A stretch of DNA of 64,000 bases from Flavobacteriales bacterium (GTDB lineage: Bacteria > Bacteroidota > Bacteroidia > Flavobacteriales_D > Crocinitomicaceae), in the NCBI GenBank assembly GCA_947447525.1, contig CANFJL010000005.1, positions 1 through 64,000 on the forward strand. The letters are read 5' to 3'. The notes below the pieces were generated by a model that saw only the letters and a program-made list of their open reading frames with translations, was not told the origin of the DNA and did not search any database. The translations under genes were made by a program, and so were the position numbers. Shown here in pieces: positions 8,618 to 18,772 of the stretch (position 1 is its first letter; every line of letters starts with the position of its first letter).

Positions 8618-9609
8618 TGAAACGAAGAATTCTTTTCTATTTATTGTTGGCGACTATTTTGTTGCTTGTATTTTCTATACTCCATCTTTTTGTAGGACAA
8701 ATTTCTTTGTCATCTAGTGATTTTTTCGGAGCAGTTTTTAAAAACGGAAATTATTCTAATGAGGAAATTCTCATGCGTGAATTTCGAATTCCAAGACTGT
8801 TAATGGCTATTGTTGCTGGAGGTGGATTGGCTTTAGCTGGAATGTTAATGCAAACGCTGTTTAATAATCCCTTGGCTGGACCTTATGTGCTTGGGATTAA
8901 TTCAGGTTCTAGTTTATTGGTCGCTTTGTCCATTTTAACGGGCTCAACCTTCTTAGGTTCTGAATTAAGTCTTGTCTTTTCGGCAATTGTTGGGGCGTTT
9001 ATTTTTGGACTCCTAATTCTTTTGTTTTCGCTCTCTGTTAAATCACACCTTTCCTTATTGTTGATTGGCCTCATGCTCGGAAGTTTTACCTCTGCTCTTG
9101 TTTCAATTTTGGAAATGGGCGCTGGAGCAGAGCAATTTAAAGCCTTTGCTTTTTGGGGGATGGGTTCCTTGCAACAAATAGAATTGTCTCAGATTTCGAT
9201 CCTCATGCTTACTTTTTTAGGGAGTATTGGAGCTTCTTTTTTATTGGTTAAACCTCTAAATATGTTGGTCATTGGAGAAAATTCCGCCGTAATGCTTGGT
9301 TTATCTCTGAGAAAAACAAGAATTTTAGTCATAGCTGTTACGGCACTTTTCACAGGTCTTATCACCGCTTTTTGTGGTCCAATTGCTTTTGTTGGTTTAG
9401 CCGTTCCTAATATCACAAAATTGGTTTTCAGAACGCAACAACATGCTTGGTTGATTTTAGGAAATGTGCTGATTGGCGCTTTGTTTTTAGTGGTGTGTGA
9501 TGTTTTGATCCAAAGTCTTGAATCTCTTATTCACCTTCCTTTAAATGCTTTGACCTCTATCATTGGTGCTCCATTTGTGATTTTTATCCTCTTAAAAAAA
9601 GTGAGATGA
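8614..9609 (+). CDS. ABC importer permease (FecCD/BtuC family)
   Basis: REFRIPRLLMAIVAGGGLALAGMLMQTLFNNPLAGPYVLGINSG; many TM segments. Confidence 0.93.
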   Translation: MMKRRILFYLLLATILLLVFSILHLFVGQISLSSSDFFGAVFKNGNYSNEEILMREFRIPRLLMAIVAGGGLALAGMLMQTLFNNPLAGPYVLGINSGSSLLVALSILTGSTFLGSELSLVFSAIVGAFIFGLLILLFSLSVKSHLSLLLIGLMLGSFTSALVSILEMGAGAEQFKAFAFWGMGSLQQIELSQISILMLTFLGSIGASFLLVKPLNMLVIGENSAVMLGLSLRKTRILVIAVTALFTGLITAFCGPIAFVGLAVPNITKLVFRTQQHAWLILGNVLIGALFLVVCDVLIQSLESLIHLPLNALTSIIGAPFVIFILLKKVR

Positions 9610-10310
9610 TTGGTTTTAAAAACACTCTTATTGGTTTTAAAGCGAGTCTGTTTGAAATAGAAAACTTGGATTTATTTCCCGGAAATCTTTACTTATTGGC
9701 CGGTAAAAATGGAACTGGAAAAACAACTTTTCTAAAAACAATTATGCGAACGGTTCCGCTTCATGGTGGAAGTATTCAAATTAAAGGAACTGATCTTAAA
9801 AATATTGAAAGCAGGACATTACCTCTTTTAGTTGCTTTCGTTGAAAGTCGCTTCGTTGGAATTCCTTTCCTTTCTTTAAAAGAATATATTGCTCTAGGAA
9901 GAGCGCCGCATACCAATGCCTTTGGAAGATTAACACCAAAGGATAATGATAAAGTTGATGAGGTGATTTCCTTGCTTAATCTATCTTCGTATCAAGATAA
10001 ATTCACAGATGAGTTGAGCGATGGAATTCGTCAATTGGGAGCCATCGCTAAAGCATTAGTGCAAGAAGCACCCATCCTTTTGTTAGATGAACCAACTGCA
10101 TTTTTGGATTTTGAAAACAAGGATTTGTTGATGAAAACCTTAAAAGAAATTGCTCTTTCTCAAAACAAATGCATCATTTGTTCTTCACACGATCTCGATT
10201 TAAGCATTGAATTAGCTTTGCCAACTTTAGCAGTGTCTTCCGAAGAAAATAAACTTATCTTATTGGATTCCCCACTAAACAAACAGGAAATAATTGGGCT
10301 TATTTGCTAA
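9606..10310 (+). CDS. ABC importer ATP-binding protein (FecE/BtuD-like)
   Basis: Walker A AGKNGTGKTT, Walker B ILLLDEPTAFLD, atypical C-loop LSDGIRQ. Confidence 0.9.
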   Translation: MIGFKNTLIGFKASLFEIENLDLFPGNLYLLAGKNGTGKTTFLKTIMRTVPLHGGSIQIKGTDLKNIESRTLPLLVAFVESRFVGIPFLSLKEYIALGRAPHTNAFGRLTPKDNDKVDEVISLLNLSSYQDKFTDELSDGIRQLGAIAKALVQEAPILLLDEPTAFLDFENKDLLMKTLKEIALSQNKCIICSSHDLDLSIELALPTLAVSSEENKLILLDSPLNKQEIIGLIC

Positions 10311-10311
10311 G

Positions 10312-11697
10312 TTAATTAACTAAAAACTTCTTGGTTGTGTAGCGCCCATTTTCATAAATCTTGAGTAGATAAGAGCCTTTTGATAAATTCGAGCAATCAA
10401 TTTTTAATTGATTTGAATTCACAGCTTCTTTCGTCAATGCCCTACCTGAGACATCTAAAATTTCATAGTGTCCATGGAGCTGTTTTTGAAATCCCACATT
10501 TAAAATGGCATTCGTTGGGTTAGGATAAAGACTAAAGTTTAGCTGTTCTTCACCAACACTTCCTTGCAAGGTTATAAAATTACTGGTATCACATCCATTG
10601 GCGGACATAACAGAAACGGTAAATGTCCCACCGAAATCTACGGGGATAATGAGAGTATCATTTGTTTCACCCACCATTATTTGACCGTTGACATACCATT
10701 GGTAATAATCACCCGGCGTTGGGGTGCTCATAGTTTGAATATTGTCATAATAAATTAGCGCATTGATACCAGGTTGGGCACAAGTCGTTTGATTCACCGT
10801 TCCGGCAGTATTAATTAAACTGGCTTGAAAATCTGCTAAAGCATAACAATCGGTATTCAATACATAATGCAACCAAGGATCTAAAATTTCAAATGTTTTT
10901 TGTTGTTGTTCAGCACGCGTTATTGAAATTCCTTGCGATGAGGTGCTTTCTCCAAAGTCACAATTGAAATTTGAATTTGCGAAATAACAATGAGCCCCAC
11001 CTGTGATACTCACATAAGATTTACAAGCAGAGGCTAACCCTTGATACATGGGAAGATGGTTATCGATAGGCGGCGTTACACCATCATTACTACCTGAAAA
11101 AATGAGGGCAGGAACACTAATGTTTCCACACACCGAAACCGCAGAAGGATTCGTTTCTGCCGGTGCTAGGCCAACAATTCCGGCAATCGAAGAATTATTT
11201 TCAGCAGCGAGCATCGTGGCTCCTCCGCCCATGGAATGTCCCATAATTACGACTTTTTGCTTTACTTTTCCATTGAAAAGTGATCCAACGTTGCCATTCA
11301 AAGCCAACATTTTTGTCGCCACAAGGGCTAAATCGTCGCCGAAATCTCCATGACTTGGAGCAGGAATTAAACTTCCTTCTGTGCGCACAAAAGCTAAGAT
11401 ATATCCTTGAGGCACCAAGTGCTGCCAAATGTTGGAGTAGGCATCCCATGACATAGCAAACCCATGACCAAATACAATAACAGGAAAGTTTGGATAACTT
11501 GCAACTGCTGTGTTCTCTCCAGCGGTAAAGCTAGGATAATAAATTTCTGTTTGAATTTGTCGGCCCGCACCACCGCCAGTCCCAAAACCTCCCGTTCTTG
11601 AAGGGTCATTAAAAGTAATGGTGGTATGTCCAATGGAAAATTGTGCCATCAATTGTAATTGAAGTAACAATACAAAAAGTAAAAGAGAAAGCTTCAT
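10312..11697 (-). CDS. Secreted alpha/beta hydrolase of the dienelactone-hydrolase/cutinase (PETase-like) superfamily with T9SS type A C-terminal domain
   Basis: Signal peptide; FGHGFAMSWDAYSNIW; nucleophile elbow GHSMGGGA; SGSNDGVTPP (Asp); GGAHCYF (His); C-terminal LYPNPTNAILNVGF...GSYLLKIYENGRYTTKKFLVN. Confidence 0.85.
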   Translation of the reverse strand: MKLSLLLFVLLLQLQLMAQFSIGHTTITFNDPSRTGGFGTGGGAGRQIQTEIYYPSFTAGENTAVASYPNFPVIVFGHGFAMSWDAYSNIWQHLVPQGYILAFVRTEGSLIPAPSHGDFGDDLALVATKMLALNGNVGSLFNGKVKQKVVIMGHSMGGGATMLAAENNSSIAGIVGLAPAETNPSAVSVCGNISVPALIFSGSNDGVTPPIDNHLPMYQGLASACKSYVSITGGAHCYFANSNFNCDFGESTSSQGISITRAEQQQKTFEILDPWLHYVLNTDCYALADFQASLINTAGTVNQTTCAQPGINALIYYDNIQTMSTPTPGDYYQWYVNGQIMVGETNDTLIIPVDFGGTFTVSVMSANGCDTSNFITLQGSVGEEQLNFSLYPNPTNAILNVGFQKQLHGHYEILDVSGRALTKEAVNSNQLKIDCSNLSKGSYLLKIYENGRYTTKKFLVN

Positions 11698-11730
11698 GAC
11701 TTATTTTTTATAAAAATATAAAATTTATAT

Positions 11731-13275
11731 TTAACAAGCACTCGTCCAATTGCTTCGGTCCAAGCTTCTAAACTGAATCGCTTCGGCAACATGTTGCACT
11801 TCTATTTTTTCGTTCCCTTCTAAATCGGCTATGGTCCTTGCTACTTTTAATATTCGATCATAAGCACGGGCAGACAAGCCGAGCTTTTCCATGGCTAATT
11901 TTATGATTTTCTGTCCCGAAAGGTCTGTTTTACAAAACAAGTCAAATTCAGACTTGCTCATTTGCGCATTGCAATGCGTCGATAAACTCTCCTTATATCT
12001 TGTTCCTTGAATTTTTCTGGCATTGACCACCCGATGGCGAATGGTTTGACTGTCTTCACTTGAGGCTTCACCACTCAACTCATCAAAGCTTACAGGACTA
12101 ACTTCCACATGCAAATCAATGCGATCCAATAAGGGACCTGAAATTTTGTTTAAATACCGCTGAACCACACCTGGTCCACAAACACATTCTTTTTCAGGAT
12201 GGTTAAAATAGCCACAAGGACATGGGTTCATTGCAGCAACAAGCATAAAACTAGTGGGATAATCCACAGTGAATTTTGCTCTCGAAATGGTCACATATCG
12301 ATCTTCTAAAGGTTGCCTCATTACTTCTAGTACGGTTCGTTTGTACTCTGGTAGTTCGTCTAAAAATAACACTCCGTTATGCGCCAAAGAAATCTCACCC
12401 GGTTGCGGAAAACTCCCCCCACCAACCAATGCGACATCTGAAATGGTATGGTGAGGTTTTCTGAAGGGTCTTTGAGTGATCAATCCACTTTTCATTTTTA
12501 ACTTCCCTGCAACACTATGTATTTTTGTGGTTTCCAAAGATTCTTCCATCGTCATGGGGGGTAAAATACTCGACAACCTCTTGGCGAGCATGGATTTTCC
12601 TGATCCTGGTGGACCGATCAAAATGATATTGTGACCCCCAGAAGCAGCAATTTCAAAAGCTCTTTTGATATTCATTTGTCCTTTTACATCTTTAAAATCA
12701 GCATCATCAAGAGAGGCTGAAGCACTAAAGTGTTTCTTTTCATCAAAATCAGCTAAGAATAGGGGTCCTGTTCCGTCCAAAAAAGAAACCACTTCCTTCA
12801 AGTTATGCGCTCCTCGCACTTCAATTCCAACTACAACAGATGCTTCTTCACAATTTTCAAACGGTATTATAATTCCTTTATAGCCCTCTTTTTTTGCTTG
12901 AAGCGCAATGGGCAACACTCCTCTTGTAACTTGGATCGATCCGTCTAGGGAGAGTTCACCTATGAGAATGTATTCTTTGAGTAGGGTTGTTTGAACTTGT
13001 TCACTCACCGCTAAAATCCCAATTGCAATGGGAAGGTCGTAAACGGAACCCTCCTTTCTAATATCTGCCGGAGCAAGGTTAACGGTGATTTCTTTACCAG
13101 GAAATTTGAAATCATTATTCTTAAAAGAGGCTCGAATGCGCTGCTGACTTTCTTTAACAGCATTATCGGGTAAGCCAACCATAAAAAAATTGACTCCAAT
13201 ACCTAAGTTTACTTCAATGGTTATGGTGGTAGCAGTAATTCCGAAGACACTGCTGGTATATGTTTTCACTAACAT
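11731..13275 (-). CDS. comM: YifB/ComM family Mg-chelatase-like AAA+ ATPase
   Basis: GLPDNAVKESQQRIRASFKN, GPPGSGKSMLAKRL, FRKPHHTISDVALVGGG, HNGVLFLDELPEY, AAMNPCPCGY. Confidence 0.95.
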   Translation of the reverse strand: MLVKTYTSSVFGITATTITIEVNLGIGVNFFMVGLPDNAVKESQQRIRASFKNNDFKFPGKEITVNLAPADIRKEGSVYDLPIAIGILAVSEQVQTTLLKEYILIGELSLDGSIQVTRGVLPIALQAKKEGYKGIIIPFENCEEASVVVGIEVRGAHNLKEVVSFLDGTGPLFLADFDEKKHFSASASLDDADFKDVKGQMNIKRAFEIAASGGHNIILIGPPGSGKSMLAKRLSSILPPMTMEESLETTKIHSVAGKLKMKSGLITQRPFRKPHHTISDVALVGGGSFPQPGEISLAHNGVLFLDELPEYKRTVLEVMRQPLEDRYVTISRAKFTVDYPTSFMLVAAMNPCPCGYFNHPEKECVCGPGVVQRYLNKISGPLLDRIDLHVEVSPVSFDELSGEASSEDSQTIRHRVVNARKIQGTRYKESLSTHCNAQMSKSEFDLFCKTDLSGQKIIKLAMEKLGLSARAYDRILKVARTIADLEGNEKIEVQHVAEAIQFRSLDRSNWTSAC

Positions 13276-13392
13276 GTAATAGATTTTTATTTATTTCTAT
13301 TTAAGTTAATGAATATTTTTCGGTTTCTTATTTTTTTAACATTCTAAGACATTAACATGACTAATATCATAATTTAAGAAAATCCTTACTCT

Positions 13393-13400
13393 TAGCTTTG
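13393..13400 (+). promoter_or_regulatory. Bacteroidota -7 element TAnnTTTG
   Basis: TAGCTTTG upstream of the HlyD-like gene. Confidence 0.45.
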
Positions 13401-13416
13401 TTCAATAATAGAAAAT

Positions 13417-14496
13417 ATGCTGCGAATTCTACCCGTTTTAATCATTGTTCTGCTTTATTCTTGCAGTACAAAACAGACTGAATCTCATGCCATGAGAAAA
13501 GATTTGGTAGAGAGTGTTTATGCGAGTATCAATATCATTCCAAAGGATGTGTATAAGGTCAATGCTTCTATCTCTGGATATTTAGATCAAGTGAATGTTG
13601 AGGAAGGTGATCTTATTAAAAATGGTCAGGTCTTATTTGTGATCTCGAATGATCCGATTAAACTTAATGAACGCAATGCAGAATTAAATTATGAGCTTCT
13701 TCAAGACAACTTAAAAGGGGAGGCCAATATGCTCGAGGAACTTAAATTAAGTTTGAATTCAGCAAGAATTAAACAAAAAAATGACTCTCTTAATGCAGAA
13801 AGAATGAAGGTGCTTTATTTTAAAAGTGCGTGTAGTAAGTTTGATATGGAAAATTCTATTGCTGCATATGATTTTTCAAGAAATAATTATTTAAGCCTTA
13901 AAAATCAACTCAAAAGAAAACAAGTAGAATTAAAAAATCAACTTGCGCAATCTCAAAATAATGTTGCCGCTTCAGCTTCAAGGTCGGGAGATTATTTAAT
14001 TAAATCAAATCAAAATGGTAAGGTTTATCAAATAAATAAAGAGCGTGGAGAATTGGTCTCTTTGCAAGAACCTATCGCTGTTATTGGTCAAAAAGATAAT
14101 TTTATTATTTCAATGATGGTGGATGAGGTTGATATTGCTCAAATTGAACTAGGGCAATCTGTTTGGGTGACATTGGAAGCATTTCCATCACAACCTTTTG
14201 AAGCTAAAGTCACCAAAATAGCACCTAAAATGGATGAAAGGACGCAAGGATTTAAACTTGAAGCTCAATTCATTCACGCTCCAAAAAAAATGTATATGGG
14301 GCTATCTGGCGAAGGGAATATTGTGATTCGCAAGGTTAAAAATGCTTTGGTTATCCCAAAAGAATATTTGCTTCCTGGTTCTTATGTTCTTACCAATCAA
14401 GGAAAAATAAAAGTGAAGACAGGAATTTCTAATTGGGATTATATTCAGATTTTAAAAGGAATAAATGAGAAAACAACTTTGATTATTCCAGAATAA
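13417..14496 (+). CDS. HlyD/MacA-type periplasmic adaptor lipoprotein
   Basis: Lipobox LLYSC; biotinyl-lipoyl half motifs SGYLDQVNVEEGDLIKNGQVLFVI; long coiled coil; SGEGNIVIRKVKNALVIPKEYL. Confidence 0.88.
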   Translation: MLRILPVLIIVLLYSCSTKQTESHAMRKDLVESVYASINIIPKDVYKVNASISGYLDQVNVEEGDLIKNGQVLFVISNDPIKLNERNAELNYELLQDNLKGEANMLEELKLSLNSARIKQKNDSLNAERMKVLYFKSACSKFDMENSIAAYDFSRNNYLSLKNQLKRKQVELKNQLAQSQNNVAASASRSGDYLIKSNQNGKVYQINKERGELVSLQEPIAVIGQKDNFIISMMVDEVDIAQIELGQSVWVTLEAFPSQPFEAKVTKIAPKMDERTQGFKLEAQFIHAPKKMYMGLSGEGNIVIRKVKNALVIPKEYLLPGSYVLTNQGKIKVKTGISNWDYIQILKGINEKTTLIIPE

Positions 14497-15755
14497 TGAA
14501 TTTTAAATTATTGCTTTCGATTTCTAAAACGCACTTGTTAACGCGCAAAAAACAAAGTGCAATTGCAGCCTTAGGGGTTACCTTTGGTATTGGAACCTAT
14601 ATTATCATGATGGGTTTTATGAATGGATTGAATGGCTTACTTGATGGCTTAATTCTTAATAGAACTCCTCATATTCATTTGTTTAATGAAATTAAACCTG
14701 CATCTAAACAGCCACTGCAAAAGGTGATTCAATATAAGAATATGGAAATTATGGTCCATAGTATCAAGCCAAAAAGGGTCCAATTAAAGATTCATAATGC
14801 GCTTCCAATTATGAAATATTTAAATGAACGAAAAGAAGTTCTAGGTTTATCTGCTCAAGTAAAAGTTCAAGGTTTTTATTTAGGAGGAAATACCCAATTG
14901 TCAGCGATGATGATTGGAGCTGATCCGATGAAAGAAAAGGAATTTTATAAATTGAATGAATATATCGTACAAGGAAGTTGTGAGGAATTAGAAAAAACAG
15001 ACAAGGGTATTTTACTTGGAGCAGGTGCAGCAAAAAAACTTTCTGTAAATGTTGGGGATTTCGTTCAAGTATCTTCAATTACTGGTGAAATAATCTCTCT
15101 AAAAATTGTAGGGCTCTATCAAAGTGGCATGGCAGATGTTGATAATGTCCAAAGTTTCATTAATCTTCCTATGGCCCAATTGCTCCTGGGTGAGTCTAAA
15201 GATTATATTACTGATATTAATATCAAGATTAAAAATTTAGAGAAAGCACCCGACCTAGCCAAAGAATTGTCTGAGCAATTTAATACCACAGCGATAGATA
15301 TTCAAACTGCAAATGCTCAATTTGAAACAGGCTCCTCTATTCGAACTTTAATTTCCTATGCTGTTTCAATCACACTACTCATCGTGGCTGGATTTGGGAT
15401 TTATAATATTCTTAATATGCTGATCTATGAAAAAATGAATGATATTGCTATTTTGAAAGCAACTGGGTTTTCTGGAAAGGATGTGAAATGGATCTTTATT
15501 AGTCAAGCCCTAATAATTGGAATGGTTGGTGGTTCTCTTGGCTTATTAATGGGATATGGCGTTGCAGTTATTATTGATAATACTCCTTTTGAAACCGCTG
15601 CCTTGCCCACCATCAAAACCTATCCAATCGATTATAATATTAAATATTATATCATTGGACTTGCATTTTCTTTGATTGCGACATTTTTTGCAGGATATTT
15701 CCCTTCTAAAAAGGCTGAAAAAATAGATCCTGTTGATATAATTAGAGGTCAATAA
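14496..15755 (+). CDS. FtsX/LolC/MacB-type ABC transporter permease
   Basis: N-terminal TM, large periplasmic domain, C-terminal TMs ILNMLIYEKMNDIAILKATGFSGKDVKWIF...KKAEKIDPVDIIRGQ. Confidence 0.9.
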   Translation: MNFKLLLSISKTHLLTRKKQSAIAALGVTFGIGTYIIMMGFMNGLNGLLDGLILNRTPHIHLFNEIKPASKQPLQKVIQYKNMEIMVHSIKPKRVQLKIHNALPIMKYLNERKEVLGLSAQVKVQGFYLGGNTQLSAMMIGADPMKEKEFYKLNEYIVQGSCEELEKTDKGILLGAGAAKKLSVNVGDFVQVSSITGEIISLKIVGLYQSGMADVDNVQSFINLPMAQLLLGESKDYITDINIKIKNLEKAPDLAKELSEQFNTTAIDIQTANAQFETGSSIRTLISYAVSITLLIVAGFGIYNILNMLIYEKMNDIAILKATGFSGKDVKWIFISQALIIGMVGGSLGLLMGYGVAVIIDNTPFETAALPTIKTYPIDYNIKYYIIGLAFSLIATFFAGYFPSKKAEKIDPVDIIRGQ

Positions 15756-16426
15756 TGATGAAGGTACTAGAAACTAAACACATCAGTAAGGTGTTCCGTA
15801 ACCCAGATGAGGTAAAGGTATTAAATGATATTTCTATTTCAATTGATGCAGGTGAGTTTGTTTCTATTCAAGGGAAATCTGGCTGTGGAAAATCTACTTT
15901 ATTGTATATTTTATCAACTATGGATACCGATTATTCAGGGGAGTTATTTCTAGATAATCAATTATTAACAGGACAAAAACCTGATTTTTTAGCTAAAATT
16001 AGAAATGAAAAAATCGGATTTGTTTTTCAGTTTCATTATCTTTTGGCTGAGTTTACAGTTCTTGAAAATGTCATGCTTCCAGCACGAAAATTAGGATTGA
16101 AATCGGACAAAGAAATAGAACATGATGCTATGGAAAAGTTAAAACTACTTGGAATTGCTGAACATGCCTTGAAAATTTCATCTCGTATTTCAGGTGGACA
16201 AAAACAACGAGTTGCCATTGCTAGAGCGTTGATTAATGAGCCCTCTATTATCATGGCTGATGAACCTACAGGAAATCTGGACAGTAAAAATGCTGACATT
16301 GTTTTTTCTATCTTTAAGGAATTATCTGTGGAGCAAAATCTTTCATTCCTAATCGTAACTCATGATGATGATTTTGCAAATCGAACAGATCGTATAATAC
16401 AAATGGGGGATGGCAGGATTATCTAA
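15755..16426 (+). CDS. LolD/MacB-type ABC ATPase
   Basis: [54 protein letters not shown]. Confidence 0.94.
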   Translation: MMKVLETKHISKVFRNPDEVKVLNDISISIDAGEFVSIQGKSGCGKSTLLYILSTMDTDYSGELFLDNQLLTGQKPDFLAKIRNEKIGFVFQFHYLLAEFTVLENVMLPARKLGLKSDKEIEHDAMEKLKLLGIAEHALKISSRISGGQKQRVAIARALINEPSIIMADEPTGNLDSKNADIVFSIFKELSVEQNLSFLIVTHDDDFANRTDRIIQMGDGRII

Positions 16427-16763
16427 AGTAAATTGGTTAGAAAATATTCAAGAAATATCGATAGAATTTAAAAATTCTTTGGTCCTTGAAACTTGTTTGC
16501 AATTTCAAAAGGATTTATACTCTTGCGGTTTGGAGCTAAGCGAATTTCATACCAATCAGGCGCATGAGTTATATGATTTTACTTTCAATTATTTAAAATG
16601 TTTAGAGGGTTCCAAATTGCAAGACCTGCTTTATCGTGTAGATGTACCAGAATCTTTAATGAATAACATTGGTCTTGAGGAAGGTTATTTTGAAGCGCTT
16701 ACTGATTTGATTCTGCATAGAGAAGCCATGAAGGTGTTCTTTCGCCAATACTATTCTTCCTAA
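16410..16763 (+). CDS. Hypothetical 117-aa protein overlapping the 3' end of the ATPase gene
   Basis: ATG-initiated ORF with 17-nt overlap, filling the gap before prfA. Confidence 0.6.
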   Translation: MAGLSKVNWLENIQEISIEFKNSLVLETCLQFQKDLYSCGLELSEFHTNQAHELYDFTFNYLKCLEGSKLQDLLYRVDVPESLMNNIGLEEGYFEALTDLILHREAMKVFFRQYYSS

Positions 16764-16846
16764 GGTATTTATTGTCCAAGCCCTAAATTGAAAGTGTATT
16801 TAATACCTAGCGCAAAAAAATAATTTAGATTTCGCTCGAATTACCT

Positions 16847-16854
16847 TACTTTTG
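16847..16854 (+). promoter_or_regulatory. Bacteroidota -7 element TAnnTTTG
   Basis: TACTTTTG upstream of prfA. Confidence 0.5.
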
Positions 16855-16876
16855 CAACATTCTATTGACAAAAAAT

Positions 16877-17956
16877 ATGAGTGATTTACTTTCCAAATTA
16901 GAGGCAATCCACTTTAGATTTGTTGAGGTTGGTAAAATGATTACCGATCCAGACATTATCTCTAATATGGAGCGCTTTGTTAAACTGAACAAGGAATATC
17001 GTGATTTGGAAACACTTGATGTTGTCTATAAAGATTACAAAAATCTAATCGATAATATAAGCAGTACCCGTTCCTTACTTGAATCTGAAACAGATCCTGA
17101 AATGAGGGAAATGGCTAAAATGGAATTGGATGATCTTGAAACGAGAAGGCCAATTTTGGAGGAAGATATCAAATTAATGCTGATTCCAAAGGATCCTGAG
17201 GATGATAAAAATGCCATCATGGAAATTCGCGCTGGAACAGGTGGGGATGAAGCATGTATTTTTGTGGAGGATATTTTCAGGATGTATACCATGTTCTTCA
17301 AAGAAGTTGGTTGGCAATATGAAATAATTAATTCTTCTGAAGGTACCGTAAAAGGATATAAAGAAATCTCTTTGAGTGTCTCTGGTCAAGGGATATATGG
17401 AATGCTCAAGTTTGAATCAGGTGTTCATCGCGTGCAACGCGTTCCGGAAACTGAATCTCAAGGTCGAGTGCATACTTCTGCTATCACTGTAGCAATTTTA
17501 CCGGAAGCAGAAGAAGTGGATTTTGTATTAGATATGAATGATGTACGCAAAGATACTTTTCGTGCTTCAGGTGCAGGGGGACAACACATTAATAAAACTG
17601 AATCAGCCATCCGTCTTACCCATATTCCAACAGGTGTCGTGGTGGAATGTCAAGATGGTCGTTCACAACACAAAAATTTGGCGCAAGCAATTTCTGTATT
17701 AAGATCTCGTTTGTATCAAGCCGAATTGGACCGTTTGCATGAAGAAAGAGCAGCGCATCGCAAAACATTGGTTTCTACTGGTGATAGATCCGCTAAAATT
17801 AGAACGTATAATTATCCTCAAGGTCGCATAACAGATCACCGCATTAATAAAACTATGTATAATCTAAGTGTCTTTTTGAATGGTGATATTAAGGAAATGA
17901 TCGATGCTCTTAAGATGGCTGAGAATGCAGAAAAATTGAAAGGAGAAACGCTATGA
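16877..17956 (+). CDS. prfA: Peptide chain release factor 1
   Basis: GGQ motif RASGAGGQHINKTESAIRLTHIPTG; ATG at 16877 preferred over the TTG at 16865. Confidence 0.97.
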   Translation: MSDLLSKLEAIHFRFVEVGKMITDPDIISNMERFVKLNKEYRDLETLDVVYKDYKNLIDNISSTRSLLESETDPEMREMAKMELDDLETRRPILEEDIKLMLIPKDPEDDKNAIMEIRAGTGGDEACIFVEDIFRMYTMFFKEVGWQYEIINSSEGTVKGYKEISLSVSGQGIYGMLKFESGVHRVQRVPETESQGRVHTSAITVAILPEAEEVDFVLDMNDVRKDTFRASGAGGQHINKTESAIRLTHIPTGVVVECQDGRSQHKNLAQAISVLRSRLYQAELDRLHEERAAHRKTLVSTGDRSAKIRTYNYPQGRITDHRINKTMYNLSVFLNGDIKEMIDALKMAENAEKLKGETL

Positions 17957-18768
17957 CAAAACAGGAATTAATTCAGCAAATTAAAATTAAACAATCCTTT
18001 CTTTGTGTGGGATTAGACCCTGATCTTTCTAAGTTTCCACCTCATATCTTAGAACTTGAAGATCCGATTTTTGAGTTTAATAAAGCCATTATTGATGCCA
18101 CTAAAGATTTGTGTGTAGCCTACAAACCAAATACTGCTTTCTATGAAGCATACGGTGTTAAAGGTTGGCAAGCGCTTGAAAAAACAATAAATTATATACC
18201 GAAAGATTGTTTCATCATTGCAGATGCTAAAAGAGGTGATATTGGCAATACTTCCAAGTCTTATGCGAAAGCATTCTTTGAAACTTTAAAAGCAGATGCC
18301 ATAACCGTTGCTCCTTACATGGGAAGCGATAGTGTTTTGCCCTTTTATGAATTTAAAAATAAATGGGTAGTGCTCTTAGCGCTAACCTCCAATCAAGGAG
18401 CCGCTGATTTTCAAATGTTGCCTATCGGGAATAAAAAATTATATGCTGAAGTAGTCGAAAAAGCAACTCAATGGGGAACTAGTGAGAACACTATGTTTGT
18501 AGTGGGTGCAACGCAAACCTCAGAAATAGCTGAATTAAGATCCTTGGCGCAGGATTATTTCTTTCTTGTTCCTGGTGTAGGAGCTCAAGGTGGATCGTTA
18601 AAAGAAGTTTTTGATTTTGGTGCTAATGCCGATTGTGGCTTATTAGTCAATTCATCGAGAGCGATAATTTATGCCCAAAAAGATGAGAATTTTGCACTTG
18701 CTGCAAAAAAAGAAGCGCTGAAGATGCAAACCGAAATGGCTCTGTATCTTCAGCGCTTAGTTGATTAA
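17953..18768 (+). CDS. pyrF: Orotidine-5'-phosphate decarboxylase (long subfamily)
   Basis: CVGLDPDLSKFP, AYKPNTAFYEAYG, IADAKRGDIGNTS, FLVPGVGAQGG. Confidence 0.96.
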   Translation: MTKQELIQQIKIKQSFLCVGLDPDLSKFPPHILELEDPIFEFNKAIIDATKDLCVAYKPNTAFYEAYGVKGWQALEKTINYIPKDCFIIADAKRGDIGNTSKSYAKAFFETLKADAITVAPYMGSDSVLPFYEFKNKWVVLLALTSNQGAADFQMLPIGNKKLYAEVVEKATQWGTSENTMFVVGATQTSEIAELRSLAQDYFFLVPGVGAQGGSLKEVFDFGANADCGLLVNSSRAIIYAQKDENFALAAKKEALKMQTEMALYLQRLVD

Positions 18769-18772
18769 ATTC

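Noticed and set aside
12269-12464. Two plus-strand ORFs antisense to yifB/comM
   Set aside because: Shadow ORFs inside a strongly conserved gene on the other strand.
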